Below are positions 1-6,633 of a DNA stretch of 20,996 nt, piece after piece. The position numbers were made by a program, and so were the translations under genes. Numbering within the stretch: the first letter of the stretch is position 1; each line of letters begins with the position of its first letter. The notes below the pieces were generated by a model. The model made no database searches. It was not told the origin of the DNA and saw only the letters and a program-made list of their open reading frames with translations. Source of the stretch: an uncultured Coriobacteriia bacterium (GTDB taxonomy: Bacteria > Actinomycetota > Coriobacteriia > Coriobacteriales > QAMH01); contig CAUHSG010000019.1 in assembly GCA_959608885.1 (NCBI GenBank), forward strand, positions 1 through 20,996. Direction: 5' to 3'.

Positions 1-584
1 ACCTTGAGAAACGCAATGCCGTCGAAAAGCGCGATCTCTAAATACGTCGTCACCGTCATGAGGATGAGCGCGATGTTGAGCGAATTGAAAAATGCCATGC
101 CGATGATGAAGGAGACGAGCAGCAAAATACCACGAAGGATGAATGAGATGCCAATGATGTCCATGCGAGATTCGCGCTGCTCCTCGCCGTGCAAGACGTC
201 CACAAACACGGGGCCAAGCGAGAAGAATCCGTACAGGATGACCGTGATCCAGGTACCTGCCGGACAGGTCAAGAAGCAGTAGACGAACATGACGACGATG
301 GCCAGACCGACGGTAATGATTCTGAATCCCAGATATTGCCTGAAGGTAAATTCCTCTTCGAGGTCTGACACCTGGAAGGCACGCACCTTGTAATAGCCGA
401 TGGGCGAGAAGATGTTCGACACAGCCATACCCAGGGCAAGCAAGCCAGCTGCATCGTATCCAGCGGAAAGCCGCACGACAAGAATCGTAGTAAGCCACTG
501 AGCTGCCATATAGACAAGTGAGCCAGCGGCATTCCAGATCATGTTGGCACGAATCGATAGCGTCTTATGCGTACCCTCGTCCAT
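1..584 (-). CDS. Wzx-type polysaccharide flippase, N-terminal part (cut by window edge)
   Basis: The minus strand is open from an ATG at 584 to the window edge, giving the first 194 residues of a hydrophobic protein; the C-terminus lies outside. It starts MDEGTHKTLSIRANMIWNA and shows several membrane segments. Residues in the first ~100 positions match, motif for motif, the flippase at 5360-6619: both have L-S-[IV]-R-x-N-[MI]-[IV]-W-N-A near the start, then A-Q-W, then a [FY]-Q-[VA]-S-D-[LV]-E motif. The two are therefore paralogs. Members of this MOP/oligosaccharide-translocase superfamily flip lipid-linked glycan units across the membrane. It begins 12 bases after the stop of the glucosaminidase gene, which suggests co-transcription. 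The Shine-Dalgarno site is weak (AGAAG about 10 bases upstream). Flippase identity is fairly sure; the substrate is unknown. Confidence 0.85.
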   Translation of the reverse strand, partial: MDEGTHKTLSIRANMIWNAAGSLVYMAAQWLTTILVVRLSAGYDAAGLLALGMAVSNIFSPIGYYKVRAFQVSDLEEEFTFRQYLGFRIITVGLAIVVMFVYCFLTCPAGTWITVILYGFFSLGPVFVDVLHGEEQRESRMDIIGISFILRGILLLVSFIIGMAFFNSLNIALILMTVTTYLEIALFDGIAFLK

Positions 585-596
585 GATTTACAGCTT

Positions 597-1934
597 CTAG
601 AGTCCGTACCAGGCAACGCCCTCATCTTGCCAGCCAAGCCCAATATTATGGTCGAACTCAAACCGGCTAGCTGTATAGTTATGGTTGTTGGCAAAGGCAT
701 TGGGGTTGTACTGACGATAGAGAGGAGTTCCCGAGGTGTCGGCGGAATACCAGCCAACACCCTCGTAATTCCATCCATGAGCAACGAGATTGTCACGCTC
801 TGCCGCACTCAAAGTATAGTGATGTTCGCCGCCGTTTTCATTGTATAGCCGGTAAACAGGCGCATCGCTCGACTTGGGAGCGCGCCAGCCAATACCCTCG
901 TAGTTCCATCCGATATCCGCAAGCCTTTCCTTCTCGGCAAAGTTTGAAGTGTAAAAATGCTCTCCAGAATTAGGATTGTAAAGGCGATACAGAGCACGAG
1001 CATTGGTATCGGGAACCGAAGACCCTCGGTACTGTGGAATAATATAATTGTATGCAGGATCAACGCCAACCCGAGCATAGGCCTGGTCCACAATCCGAGC
1101 AATCTCCTCTTGCCAGGACACGCCGGTGCAGTATTGATGCCAACAACTACCCTCGGCATTCGCACGAGCGTAATCCCATTTCATCGCGTAGAGCGTCGGC
1201 TGAGCATACGTACTACGATAGATGTAGTTTTTGGCAATCCACTGCGCCCCACCTAAAACAGCCGCTCGTGGAGAGGTCCAGCCCTCCTTGACGGCCATAC
1301 TTAATCCTGCACTTTCAGCAACACCGTCAAAGGCGCCAATGCCAAAGAAATTGTAATAGACAGTACCTTGATGGCTTTGTCCCATCGCAAGGGTGGAAGT
1401 TCCCCACCCCGTCTCGAGAACCGCGTGAGCGACAAGGTAGGCAGCATTCACATGATAAGTCGCTTCGGCCTCAATGAACGCAGCGCCCTGGCCATGTAAC
1501 TTCCCAGCTCGCCCTTTTGCCTCCGAATCTATGAAAGCGTCGATCTGAGCAGCCGTAAGTCCAGATGAAGTCCTCAAATCCGCAAAAACCGTCAGATTGC
1601 AACTATTGGGGTCAAGCCCAGCCTGAAATTGAGCATAGGAGTGGTTATACCTGTTGTCGTTTTTCATGCACATTTGAATCATCTGATCCAAGGTGAGATT
1701 GAGGCTCACGATATTGGAAGTGCCCGTCGCCTGTGCAAAAACGACACCATCAGAAGAACGCTCCTGAGACTGAGCGTAGAGCATGTCATCTTCAATGTGC
1801 TCATAGGCTTTAGGATCAGCGCGAAGCGGCCCCTCCACCACCTCGGCAAGGGCGTCTTGCGCAAAGGCGGATGGAAAGGCAATGCCCGCAAGCAACAAGG
1901 TGACCGAAAGGAGGACTGACACTTGTTTGATCAT
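597..1934 (-). CDS. Secreted N-acetylglucosaminidase (LytD/GH73-like) with C-terminal DUF5648 repeats
   Basis: This 445-residue protein begins with a signal peptide (hydrophobic residues about 5-20, likely cleavage after AFA at 25). Residues about 75-290 resemble the glucosaminidase domain of LytD/Atl-type autolysins: a V-S-L-N-L-T-L-D-Q-M entry, the core A-H-A-V-L-E-T-G-W-G-T-S at 169-180 with likely catalytic Glu174, then an N-F-F-G-I-G motif near 195-200. Such enzymes cut the GlcNAc-MurNAc glycan chain of peptidoglycan. Residues 314-445 are three ~45-residue DUF5648 repeats. No LPXTG motif or C-terminal membrane anchor is seen, so the repeats may provide surface retention (inference). AAGGA lies about 8 bases before the ATG. 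It sits between another DUF5648 protein and a flippase gene, which suggests a role in wall remodelling tied to glycan export. Confidence 0.88.
   Translation of the reverse strand: MIKQVSVLLSVTLLLAGIAFPSAFAQDALAEVVEGPLRADPKAYEHIEDDMLYAQSQERSSDGVVFAQATGTSNIVSLNLTLDQMIQMCMKNDNRYNHSYAQFQAGLDPNSCNLTVFADLRTSSGLTAAQIDAFIDSEAKGRAGKLHGQGAAFIEAEATYHVNAAYLVAHAVLETGWGTSTLAMGQSHQGTVYYNFFGIGAFDGVAESAGLSMAVKEGWTSPRAAVLGGAQWIAKNYIYRSTYAQPTLYAMKWDYARANAEGSCWHQYCTGVSWQEEIARIVDQAYARVGVDPAYNYIIPQYRGSSVPDTNARALYRLYNPNSGEHFYTSNFAEKERLADIGWNYEGIGWRAPKSSDAPVYRLYNENGGEHHYTLSAAERDNLVAHGWNYEGVGWYSADTSGTPLYRQYNPNAFANNHNYTASRFEFDHNIGLGWQDEGVAWYGL
600..995 (-). repeat. DUF5648 triple repeat of the glucosaminidase
   Basis: Three tandem protein repeats occupy residues 314-445. 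Unit 1 carries Y-R-L-Y-N-P-N-S-G-E-H-F-Y-T and ends G-I-G-W. Unit 2 carries Y-R-L-Y-N-E-N-G-G-E-H-H-Y-T and ends G-V-G-W-Y. Unit 3 carries Y-R-Q-Y-N-P-N-A-F-A-N-N-H-N-Y-T and ends V-A-W-Y-G-L at the C-terminus. The same three-unit order recurs at 1993-2394 and 20208-20615. Confidence 0.85.
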
Positions 1935-1959
1935 GTTTGCGTCCTTCTATAAATCTATT

Positions 1960-1985
1960 CTCGCCGTCTCTCTGCAGCAGGCGAG
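1960..1985 (-). terminator. Weak stem-loop between the two left DUF5648 genes
   Basis: CTCGCC (read on the minus strand from 1985) can pair with GGCGAG (ending 1960) around a 14-base loop, in the 55-base gap between the secreted Ig-like protein and the glucosaminidase. Only AATAGATTT follows, not a U-run, so it could be a partial terminator, an mRNA processing site, or chance. Confidence 0.22.
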
Positions 1986-1989
1986 TTTG

Positions 1990-3042
1990 CTAGGCCGACT
2001 GAACAGCGTACCAGCCAACGCCTTCATTTTGCCAACCAAGATCGATGTTGTGATCAAACTCGTATTGACTCGTGGTGTAGTTGTGATTGTTGGCGTAGGC
2101 ATTGGGATTGTACTGACGAAGCACCTTTACGGTCTGGTTCGTGTCGGAATACCAACCGATGCCCTCGTTGTTCCAGCCATCGCGCACCAGTGCATCACGT
2201 TCTGCAACGCTCATGGTGTAATGATGCTCGCCTGCATTGGGATTATAAAGACGATACACGGGAGCACTCGAGCTCTTGGGGGCATACCAGCCAATATTCT
2301 CGTTCTTCCAGCCCGCCTTGATGAGCTGCTCGCGCTCATAGGGGCTGGCGGTGTAGAAATGCTCGCCGCTATTGGGGTTATAGAGACGATACATGATCAT
2401 ATGCTCGATAACACTGAAAGACTGGGCGTTTGTGCCCGTATAGTTGCCAATACCGCGGATAATGGCCGTAGCAGTACCAACCTCATCATTGCCAACGAGC
2501 TCGACGGAGTAATCGACACCCTTCTTGAGCTCGGTGCCATCGGCAGTCTTGACGACGATAACGGGCTCCACAGGATCATCCATGAGCGTTGCGTCCGAAA
2601 CGGTCATAGTCGTAGCTTTGCGAATATCGGCCGGATCGATGGTGACCGGGAAGACCTTCTCCTCGGTTCCGCCGCCATCCCACTTATAGCCAGAATTGAG
2701 CGTGACCTTAAGATTATAGGTACCGGCATTAGTGGCGAGGACGTTTTCCTTGTCGGTTGTGACATCGATGTCTTCCGGCTTCTGGCCCGTGCCAGCCACA
2801 AACTCGATCGTATAACCCTTATTCTGAGCCAAGAGTTTCTGCGCCGAGCCCGTATAGACCAGATTGCTCGCAGGAACAGGCATGCTGACAGCTTCGAGAT
2901 CTGCGGGGTCAGAAACGCCCGCGTCGTCGGCAACTGCCTGAACAGGGACAAGTGCCACGACCAGGGCGAAGCACGCGAGCAGACTTGCCATAAAACCGAG
3001 CATGCGCTTATGCAACTCGCGTCTCTTTGCACTTTCGTTCAT
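1990..3042 (-). CDS. Secreted Ig-like protein with C-terminal DUF5648 repeats
   Basis: This 350-residue protein has a signal peptide with basic N-terminus and hydrophobic core at about 15-35, likely cleaved after A-V-A at 37. Residues about 60-215 look like beta-rich adhesin-type repeats: a V-Y-T-G start, a Y-K-W-D-G-G segment, and a G-V-D-Y-S-V-E-L ... G-I-G-N-Y-T-G-T stretch similar to the Ig-like unit of the protein at 20205. Residues 217-350 are three DUF5648 repeats. No catalytic motif and no sortase signal are visible, so a structural, adhesive or scaffold role on the cell surface is the most that can be said. AAGGAGA sits 7 bases before the ATG. An extended -10 promoter at 3080-3088 and the terminator upstream suggest it starts its own transcript, probably running into the glucosaminidase and flippase genes. 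Confidence 0.85.
   Translation of the reverse strand: MNESAKRRELHKRMLGFMASLLACFALVVALVPVQAVADDAGVSDPADLEAVSMPVPASNLVYTGSAQKLLAQNKGYTIEFVAGTGQKPEDIDVTTDKENVLATNAGTYNLKVTLNSGYKWDGGGTEEKVFPVTIDPADIRKATTMTVSDATLMDDPVEPVIVVKTADGTELKKGVDYSVELVGNDEVGTATAIIRGIGNYTGTNAQSFSVIEHMIMYRLYNPNSGEHFYTASPYEREQLIKAGWKNENIGWYAPKSSSAPVYRLYNPNAGEHHYTMSVAERDALVRDGWNNEGIGWYSDTNQTVKVLRQYNPNAYANNHNYTTSQYEFDHNIDLGWQNEGVGWYAVQSA
1993..2394 (-). repeat. DUF5648 triple repeat of the left Ig-like protein
   Basis: Residues 217-350 contain Y-R-L-Y-N-P-N-S-G-E-H-F-Y-T-A-S, Y-R-L-Y-N-P-N-A-G-E-H-H-Y-T and L-R-Q-Y-N-P-N-A-Y-A-N-N-H-N-Y-T-T, each followed by a G-W-x-x-[EQ] segment and a G-[IV]-G-W-Y box. It is closest to the repeat block at 600-995; both share the N-A-[FY]-A-N-N-H-N-Y-T third unit. 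Confidence 0.85.
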
Positions 3043-3079
3043 GAATTCGTCTCCTTTTTCCTGAATCTAACGTTCGTCC

Positions 3080-3088
3080 AATATATCA
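3080..3088 (-). promoter_or_regulatory. Extended -10 promoter for the secreted Ig-like/DUF5648 gene
   Basis: The minus strand reads TGATATATT, a TG-n-TATATT extended -10 box about 40 bases before the ATG at 3042. No good -35 sits at 16-18 bases; a TTGATA at 3111-3116 is 25 bases away, too far. An imperfect palindrome, GCATA-8 bases-TATGC, overlaps the upstream spacer (about 3092-3109) and could be an operator, but this is speculative. Confidence 0.4.
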
Positions 3089-3114
3089 CACGCATAGACG
3101 TGTTTATGCCTATC

Positions 3115-3152
3115 AAAAAAACGACATATTGCATCACGCCTGGCTGTCGTTT
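3115..3152 (-). terminator. Rho-independent terminator for the GT2 gene at 3355-4152
   Basis: Read on the minus strand, AAACGACA (3152-3145) pairs with TGTCGTTT (3126-3119) around an 18-base loop, and the run of seven T at 3121-3115 follows directly. This is the classic stem plus U-tract layout and is oriented to stop transcripts from the upstream glycosyltransferase. The stem is only 8 bp and A/T rich, so strength is uncertain. It is embedded in a larger nest of inverted repeats reaching 3230. Confidence 0.55.
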
Positions 3153-3230
3153 CGCTGCCTTGGATGGCTATCGTAGGCCATAAACTGCCGTTAGCCATCT
3201 CCTTCGATTGTCGTAAGGCAGGCGCAATGC
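3131..3230. repeat. Nested inverted repeats in a 312-base non-coding gap
   Basis: Within the gap 3043-3354, which has no convincing gene, four pairings nest or compete. GCAT-2-CGCC (3131-3140) faces GGCG-2-ATGC (3221-3230). CTGCCTT (3155-3161) faces AAGGCAG (3215-3221). GATGGCTA (3163-3170) faces TAGCCATC (3192-3199). ATGGC (3164-3168) can instead pair with GCCAT at 3177-3181, and a second CTGCC lies at 3185-3189. It may be a structured transcript end, a small palindromic repeat element, or a decayed mobile element; sequence alone does not decide. Confidence 0.45.
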
Positions 3231-3354
3231 GTAGACAGCAACCTTGTCTGCATATCGGCAGTAAGCCCAATTACATCCCCGTTATGAACGGATGCTATGC
3301 TAATGAAACGCGTAGGTAACCATGCGTCTCAAATTTAGCTTGATCCTGCGACGC

Positions 3355-4152
3355 CTACAGCTCGTTACTCTTCTGGCTCTTTGTGTAAAAGTGATTGACT
3401 AGCGCTGCGATCGGTGAGGGCCAAAAGCGTTTCAGCACCTCAAAATCTTCTTTTGTCCGGACATCAGCCTCGATAGATTTTGATGTTTCCGATTCTCCAT
3501 GAATGCGATGGTACATGAGGATTTCAGGACAGTAGCAAAAACTTCCATCAAACCTAGAGATGCTTTCCCAGGTTTCCCAGTCAATCGAGCACTTCATATC
3601 ATCCTGAAAGACGGGCATTGCGAGCTCATCCTGATTATATGTAACAGAAGGGCAGCAAATTGGGGAACCGAAGCGCAGAATATTTCTCTTCCAGAGAATC
3701 GAATTGGCTTTCTTCGCACTAAGCATGGGTTTTAGCATCTTGCGCTTGATGTCCAATAGCGCGTTGCTTTTCACATGCTCGCCATCGCGCAGTTCGCCAT
3801 AGTCGGAAAAGAAGATAAGCGGATCGGGATGCGCATTCACAGTCTCTAGCATCCTCTCGACATACCCTTCGCAATACAGGTCATCTTGATGAGCAATGGT
3901 AACCAAGGGGGTGTTCGCACATTCGAGAGCATAGTTCCAATCGCGCGAGATGCCGGGCGAGTGGCTTCCCACACACACCGGAATTCCCTCTGCATCCGAC
4001 ATGCTGAAAATAAATGCATTCGGGGTGGACGTGCAAAGTATTATGTTCGATGATGTCGTCTGCGCCTTAAGCGACGAGATACAATCCTTTAAAAAAGGTG
4101 ATTCCTTATATGCGCAAATGGCAAATGTATGGTCTGTATTTTTGTACTTCAT
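3355..4152 (-). CDS. Family 2 glycosyltransferase (GT2)
   Basis: This 265-residue protein is read from ATG 4152. The reading frame extends 99 codons further upstream, but that part lies antisense to the plus-strand GT2 and looks non-coding, so the start at MKYKNTDHTFAICAYKES was chosen. The GT-A fold signature is present: F-A-I-C-A-Y-K-E-S at the start, a donor/metal H-Q-D-D-L-Y motif at about 88-93 (QDD in place of the usual DxD), D-W-E-T-W-E at 191-196, and a late Y-H-R-I-H-G-E-S typical of these enzymes. It should transfer a nucleotide-activated sugar at the cytoplasmic face. No membrane segment is seen. Its start lies only 19 bases from the divergent GT2 start at 4172. A terminator follows at 3115-3152. 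Donor and acceptor are unknown. Confidence 0.82.
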   Translation of the reverse strand: MKYKNTDHTFAICAYKESPFLKDCISSLKAQTTSSNIILCTSTPNAFIFSMSDAEGIPVCVGSHSPGISRDWNYALECANTPLVTIAHQDDLYCEGYVERMLETVNAHPDPLIFFSDYGELRDGEHVKSNALLDIKRKMLKPMLSAKKANSILWKRNILRFGSPICCPSVTYNQDELAMPVFQDDMKCSIDWETWESISRFDGSFCYCPEILMYHRIHGESETSKSIEADVRTKEDFEVLKRFWPSPIAALVNHFYTKSQKSNEL

Positions 4153-4171
4153 TCTCTTAGTATTGCTGTTT

Positions 4172-4948
4172 ATGAGCGATAAGACAAGAAATTCGATTAC
4201 CGAAACGGACCATCCGGCTCCAGAAAAGAGCTCCATGCCAAGCAGGGTGCTTCTCATCGTTCCTGCATATAACGAGGAAGAAACCATTGCCGAGGTTGCT
4301 ACCATCATCCGTCGAGCTGGATATGACTTCATTGTCGTCAACGATGGTTCTGCGGATTCGACTCTCGAGGTGTGCGAACGCGAGAACATTCCCATCCTAA
4401 ATCTTTGCAGCAACCTGGGCATTGGCGGCGCAGTGCAATGTGGCCACATGTACGCATATGAAAACGGCTACGATATCGACATTCAATTCGATGGCGATGG
4501 ACAGCATGACATCGGCTACGTTCCGATTCTCGTCGACGCCATACAGAATGGGACCGATCTCGCCATCGGATCACGATTCATCAAAGCAGAAGACGATGAC
4601 TTTCTTTCAACTGGCTTGCGCCGTCTTGGCATTCGTTGGCTTTCCTCAACTATCAAGTTCATGACCGGTAAACGCGTAACCGATGTAACCTCGGGTTTCA
4701 GGGCTTGCAGCCGTCGCGCCATCGAGCTGTTTTGCCAGGAATATCCCATCGACTATCCCGAACCAGAATCCATCGTCACAGCTTTAAAGCATCGATTGAC
4801 GGTTGAAGAAGTCCCCGTAAAGATGAACGAGCGTCAGGGGGGTTCCTCGTCAATCAAGGCTTTCTCAAGCGTGTATTACATGGTCAAGGTATCCTTGGCC
4901 ATTGTCATTCAAGGCATCACAAGGCATGGAAGGATCAAACACCGATGA
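4172..4948 (+). CDS. GT2 polyprenyl-phosphate sugar synthase, GacI-like
   Basis: This 258-residue protein belongs to the DPM1/GacI-type GT2 group. Visible motifs are V-L-L-I-V-P-A-Y-N-E-E-E (26-37), V-V-N-D-G-S-A-D-S-T (55-64), F-D-G-D-G-Q-H-D (106-113), G-S-R-F (133-136), T-S-G-F-R-A (173-178) and Q-G-G-S-S-S-I (222-228), with a hydrophobic C-terminal segment at 233-249. Such enzymes move a sugar from a nucleotide donor onto undecaprenyl phosphate at the cytoplasmic face. The next gene overlaps by 4 bases (ATGA) and encodes a DUF2304 membrane protein. That pairing matches streptococcal GacI/GacJ, where GacJ stimulates GlcNAc-P-undecaprenol formation (known from the family; GlcNAc here is inference). 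An internal ATG at 4235 would give MPSRVLLIVPAYNEE, a more typical GT2 start; neither has a strong ribosome site. It is on the plus strand, unlike its neighbours. Confidence 0.85.
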   Translation: MSDKTRNSITETDHPAPEKSSMPSRVLLIVPAYNEEETIAEVATIIRRAGYDFIVVNDGSADSTLEVCERENIPILNLCSNLGIGGAVQCGHMYAYENGYDIDIQFDGDGQHDIGYVPILVDAIQNGTDLAIGSRFIKAEDDDFLSTGLRRLGIRWLSSTIKFMTGKRVTDVTSGFRACSRRAIELFCQEYPIDYPEPESIVTALKHRLTVEEVPVKMNERQGGSSSIKAFSSVYYMVKVSLAIVIQGITRHGRIKHR

Positions 4949-5319
4949 TAGGCGGCGAAAATATCACCTTGAGCATTGTCTTCATTGTGCTCAGTTTTGC
5001 ATTCCTTATCTATACCGTATATCAGGTAAAGAGAAACAAGCTGCTCTTGCGCTATAGTCTCATGTGGATATTTCTCAGTGCGCTTCTCCTCGTAGTTGCT
5101 ATTTTTCCGCAGCCGATATTTGCCCTGGCTAAACTCGTTGGCTTTGATATCGGCTCGAATTTCATATTCTCTGCTGCCATCTTCTTCCTGTTGCTGCTCT
5201 GCCTCGGTCAGGCGCGCACCATCAGCCAGCTTGTCATCAAACAAACCGAAACAACCCAAAGGTTAGCATTGCTTGAAAAGCGACTGGAAAATACAGATGC
5301 CGAGCATCAGCCAGAATAG
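4945..5319 (+). CDS. DUF2304 small membrane protein, GacJ-like partner
   Basis: This 124-residue protein has three predicted membrane helices (about 8-27, 39-55 and 72-90), a basic loop K-R-N-K-L-L-L-R-Y between the first two, and a charged, probably coiled-coil tail (about 95-118). Size and layout fit DUF2304, a family repeatedly found directly after GT2 polyprenyl-phosphate sugar synthases; in group A Streptococcus the equivalent protein GacJ binds and activates GacI. Here the start codon overlaps the stop of the GT2 gene (ATGA), so translation is probably coupled, which fits a fixed complex. It is the last gene of the plus-strand pair and converges on the flippase at 5360-6619, 40 bases away. 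Confidence 0.85.
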   Translation: MIGGENITLSIVFIVLSFAFLIYTVYQVKRNKLLLRYSLMWIFLSALLLVVAIFPQPIFALAKLVGFDIGSNFIFSAAIFFLLLLCLGQARTISQLVIKQTETTQRLALLEKRLENTDAEHQPE

Positions 5320-5324
5320 GCTTT

Positions 5325-5340
5325 CGCTGCCATAGCAGCG
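5325..5340. terminator. Short hairpin between convergent genes
   Basis: CGCTGC-CATA-GCAGCG forms a perfect 6-bp stem with a 4-base loop, midway in the 40-base gap between the convergent DUF2304 and flippase genes. No T-run follows on either strand. The position suits a two-way terminator but the sequence evidence is weak. Confidence 0.3.
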
Positions 5341-5359
5341 CCCATGCATCAACCCGTCC

Positions 5360-6619
5360 CTAGGCTCGTTGCTTTCGCTCATCCATCCCAATTACGAACA
5401 TGCAAACAAGAGAAAAGAAAATCAGCGCGATAACCAGAATGAACGAAGCCCCATTCATGCCCCACTGGTTAATGAACGGGATGCACCCGCAGAGCACGAC
5501 TGCCATGGAGATGCCACTGGCAACGAGAAGCGTTTTCAACGCACGCATCACCGTGAGAACAGACGCGAGAAACCATCCGAGGCATGTGAGAATCGCGCAG
5601 GTGACAAGGGGCATGAGCAAATACGTATAGGGTCCGATTTCTGCACCAAAAGCCCAAATCAGAACAGAATCGCCAAATAGCGCCCCCAGTGCAGCCGAAA
5701 CAATGGCCAGCCCCGCAATGAATACGATAACCTTCTTCACTAGGGAAAGAAAAGCGGGGCGATTGTTTTCGGCAAGACTCTTCGCCATAGGTGTAACGAG
5801 CGGAGAGAAGATGAAACTGCCAGAAACCTGAATGATGACCACGGGCATAGCTATGGAGGCGTAATACCCCAGAGCCTCCTCGCCAAGAAGCATCTCAATG
5901 AAATATCGCGGTGCTTGTCCCATGATGGTGAAGAAGAGACCGTAAAGTGCCAGAGGAAGACAAGTAACAAGCAGAAGCGCTACGCTTTTTCTGAGTGAAG
6001 AATAGTCTAAAGCCCCTTTCACCTCCTCCTCGAACAAGGCAGCTCGTCTTCGTTCATAGAAGACAATGACAAGCGCCATGACGATGCTCATCATACAAAT
6101 CGACGCGAGGAGCGATCGGAAGATCACAACGACGACGAGGAACGCGGCAAGAATAGCGATGCCTTTCACAAGGTAGGACTTACCGACGTAGTCGAGGCGC
6201 ATTTCCTTCTGCAGCAGCCCCTGATAGACATCAGATAGCGCCTCCAATACCTTGAACCCCATGTAAGCGGATATGCAGAGAAACACGTAAAACGAATAAC
6301 CATTGACGGCGGTAAAAACCATGCAAAGCGCAAGAGATAGAATGCAGGTAATAACCCTGGAACGCAAATAGATTCCGAAAGAATGCTGCCCCTCGACATC
6401 GGATGCTTGGTAACTTCTCATACCGTAAGTTGCCACAACGGAAAAAACTCCAGCCACGGTCATTGCGAGAGAAAATATGCCCGCATCCGTAAAACCGAGC
6501 ACCTTGACGACCACATACGTCAGAATCCATTGCGCGAAGAGATAGATAAAGCTACCCATCGCATTCCATACGATGTTAGAACGGACCGAAAGTGGTTCAT
6601 TTGCACTAATCGGCTTCAT
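5360..6619 (-). CDS. Wzx-type polysaccharide flippase
   Basis: This 419-residue, highly hydrophobic protein has about 12 predicted membrane helices along its whole length, the size and pattern of Wzx/RfbX-type lipid-linked oligosaccharide flippases (MOP superfamily). The ATG at 6619, giving MKPISANEPLSVRSNIVWNA, was preferred to an upstream in-frame ATG at 6685 because the longer form overlaps the preceding GT2 gene by 52 bases and adds residues unlike the family. The short gap of 14 bases to that GT2 and a GGAAG just before the start suggest co-transcription. As last gene of the WbpE-WbpB-WbpD-GT2 operon it probably exports a lipid-linked unit containing the diacetamido sugar acid (inference). 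The protein at 1-584 is a paralog. Confidence 0.88.
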   Translation of the reverse strand: MKPISANEPLSVRSNIVWNAMGSFIYLFAQWILTYVVVKVLGFTDAGIFSLAMTVAGVFSVVATYGMRSYQASDVEGQHSFGIYLRSRVITCILSLALCMVFTAVNGYSFYVFLCISAYMGFKVLEALSDVYQGLLQKEMRLDYVGKSYLVKGIAILAAFLVVVVIFRSLLASICMMSIVMALVIVFYERRRAALFEEEVKGALDYSSLRKSVALLLVTCLPLALYGLFFTIMGQAPRYFIEMLLGEEALGYYASIAMPVVIIQVSGSFIFSPLVTPMAKSLAENNRPAFLSLVKKVIVFIAGLAIVSAALGALFGDSVLIWAFGAEIGPYTYLLMPLVTCAILTCLGWFLASVLTVMRALKTLLVASGISMAVVLCGCIPFINQWGMNGASFILVIALIFFSLVCMFVIGMDERKQRA

Positions 6620-6633
6620 TAACTTCCAGCAAT

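Noticed and set aside
3111..3116. TTGATA as -35 box for the DUF5648 gene promoter
   Set aside because: It lies 25 bases from the TATATT box, too far for a standard promoter; the extended -10 makes a -35 unnecessary.
1882..3183. Plus-strand open frame of 433 codons
   Set aside because: It is antisense to the secreted Ig-like/DUF5648 gene, which has a signal peptide, ribosome site and recognisable repeats.
3067..3270. Possible 67-codon minus-strand gene in the non-coding gap
   Set aside because: It has no ribosome site or domain and overlaps the terminator and nested inverted repeats.
4153..4449. N-terminal extension of the minus-strand GT2 to 4449
   Set aside because: The added residues are antisense to the conserved start of the plus-strand GT2 and resemble nothing in the family; the family start is at 4152.
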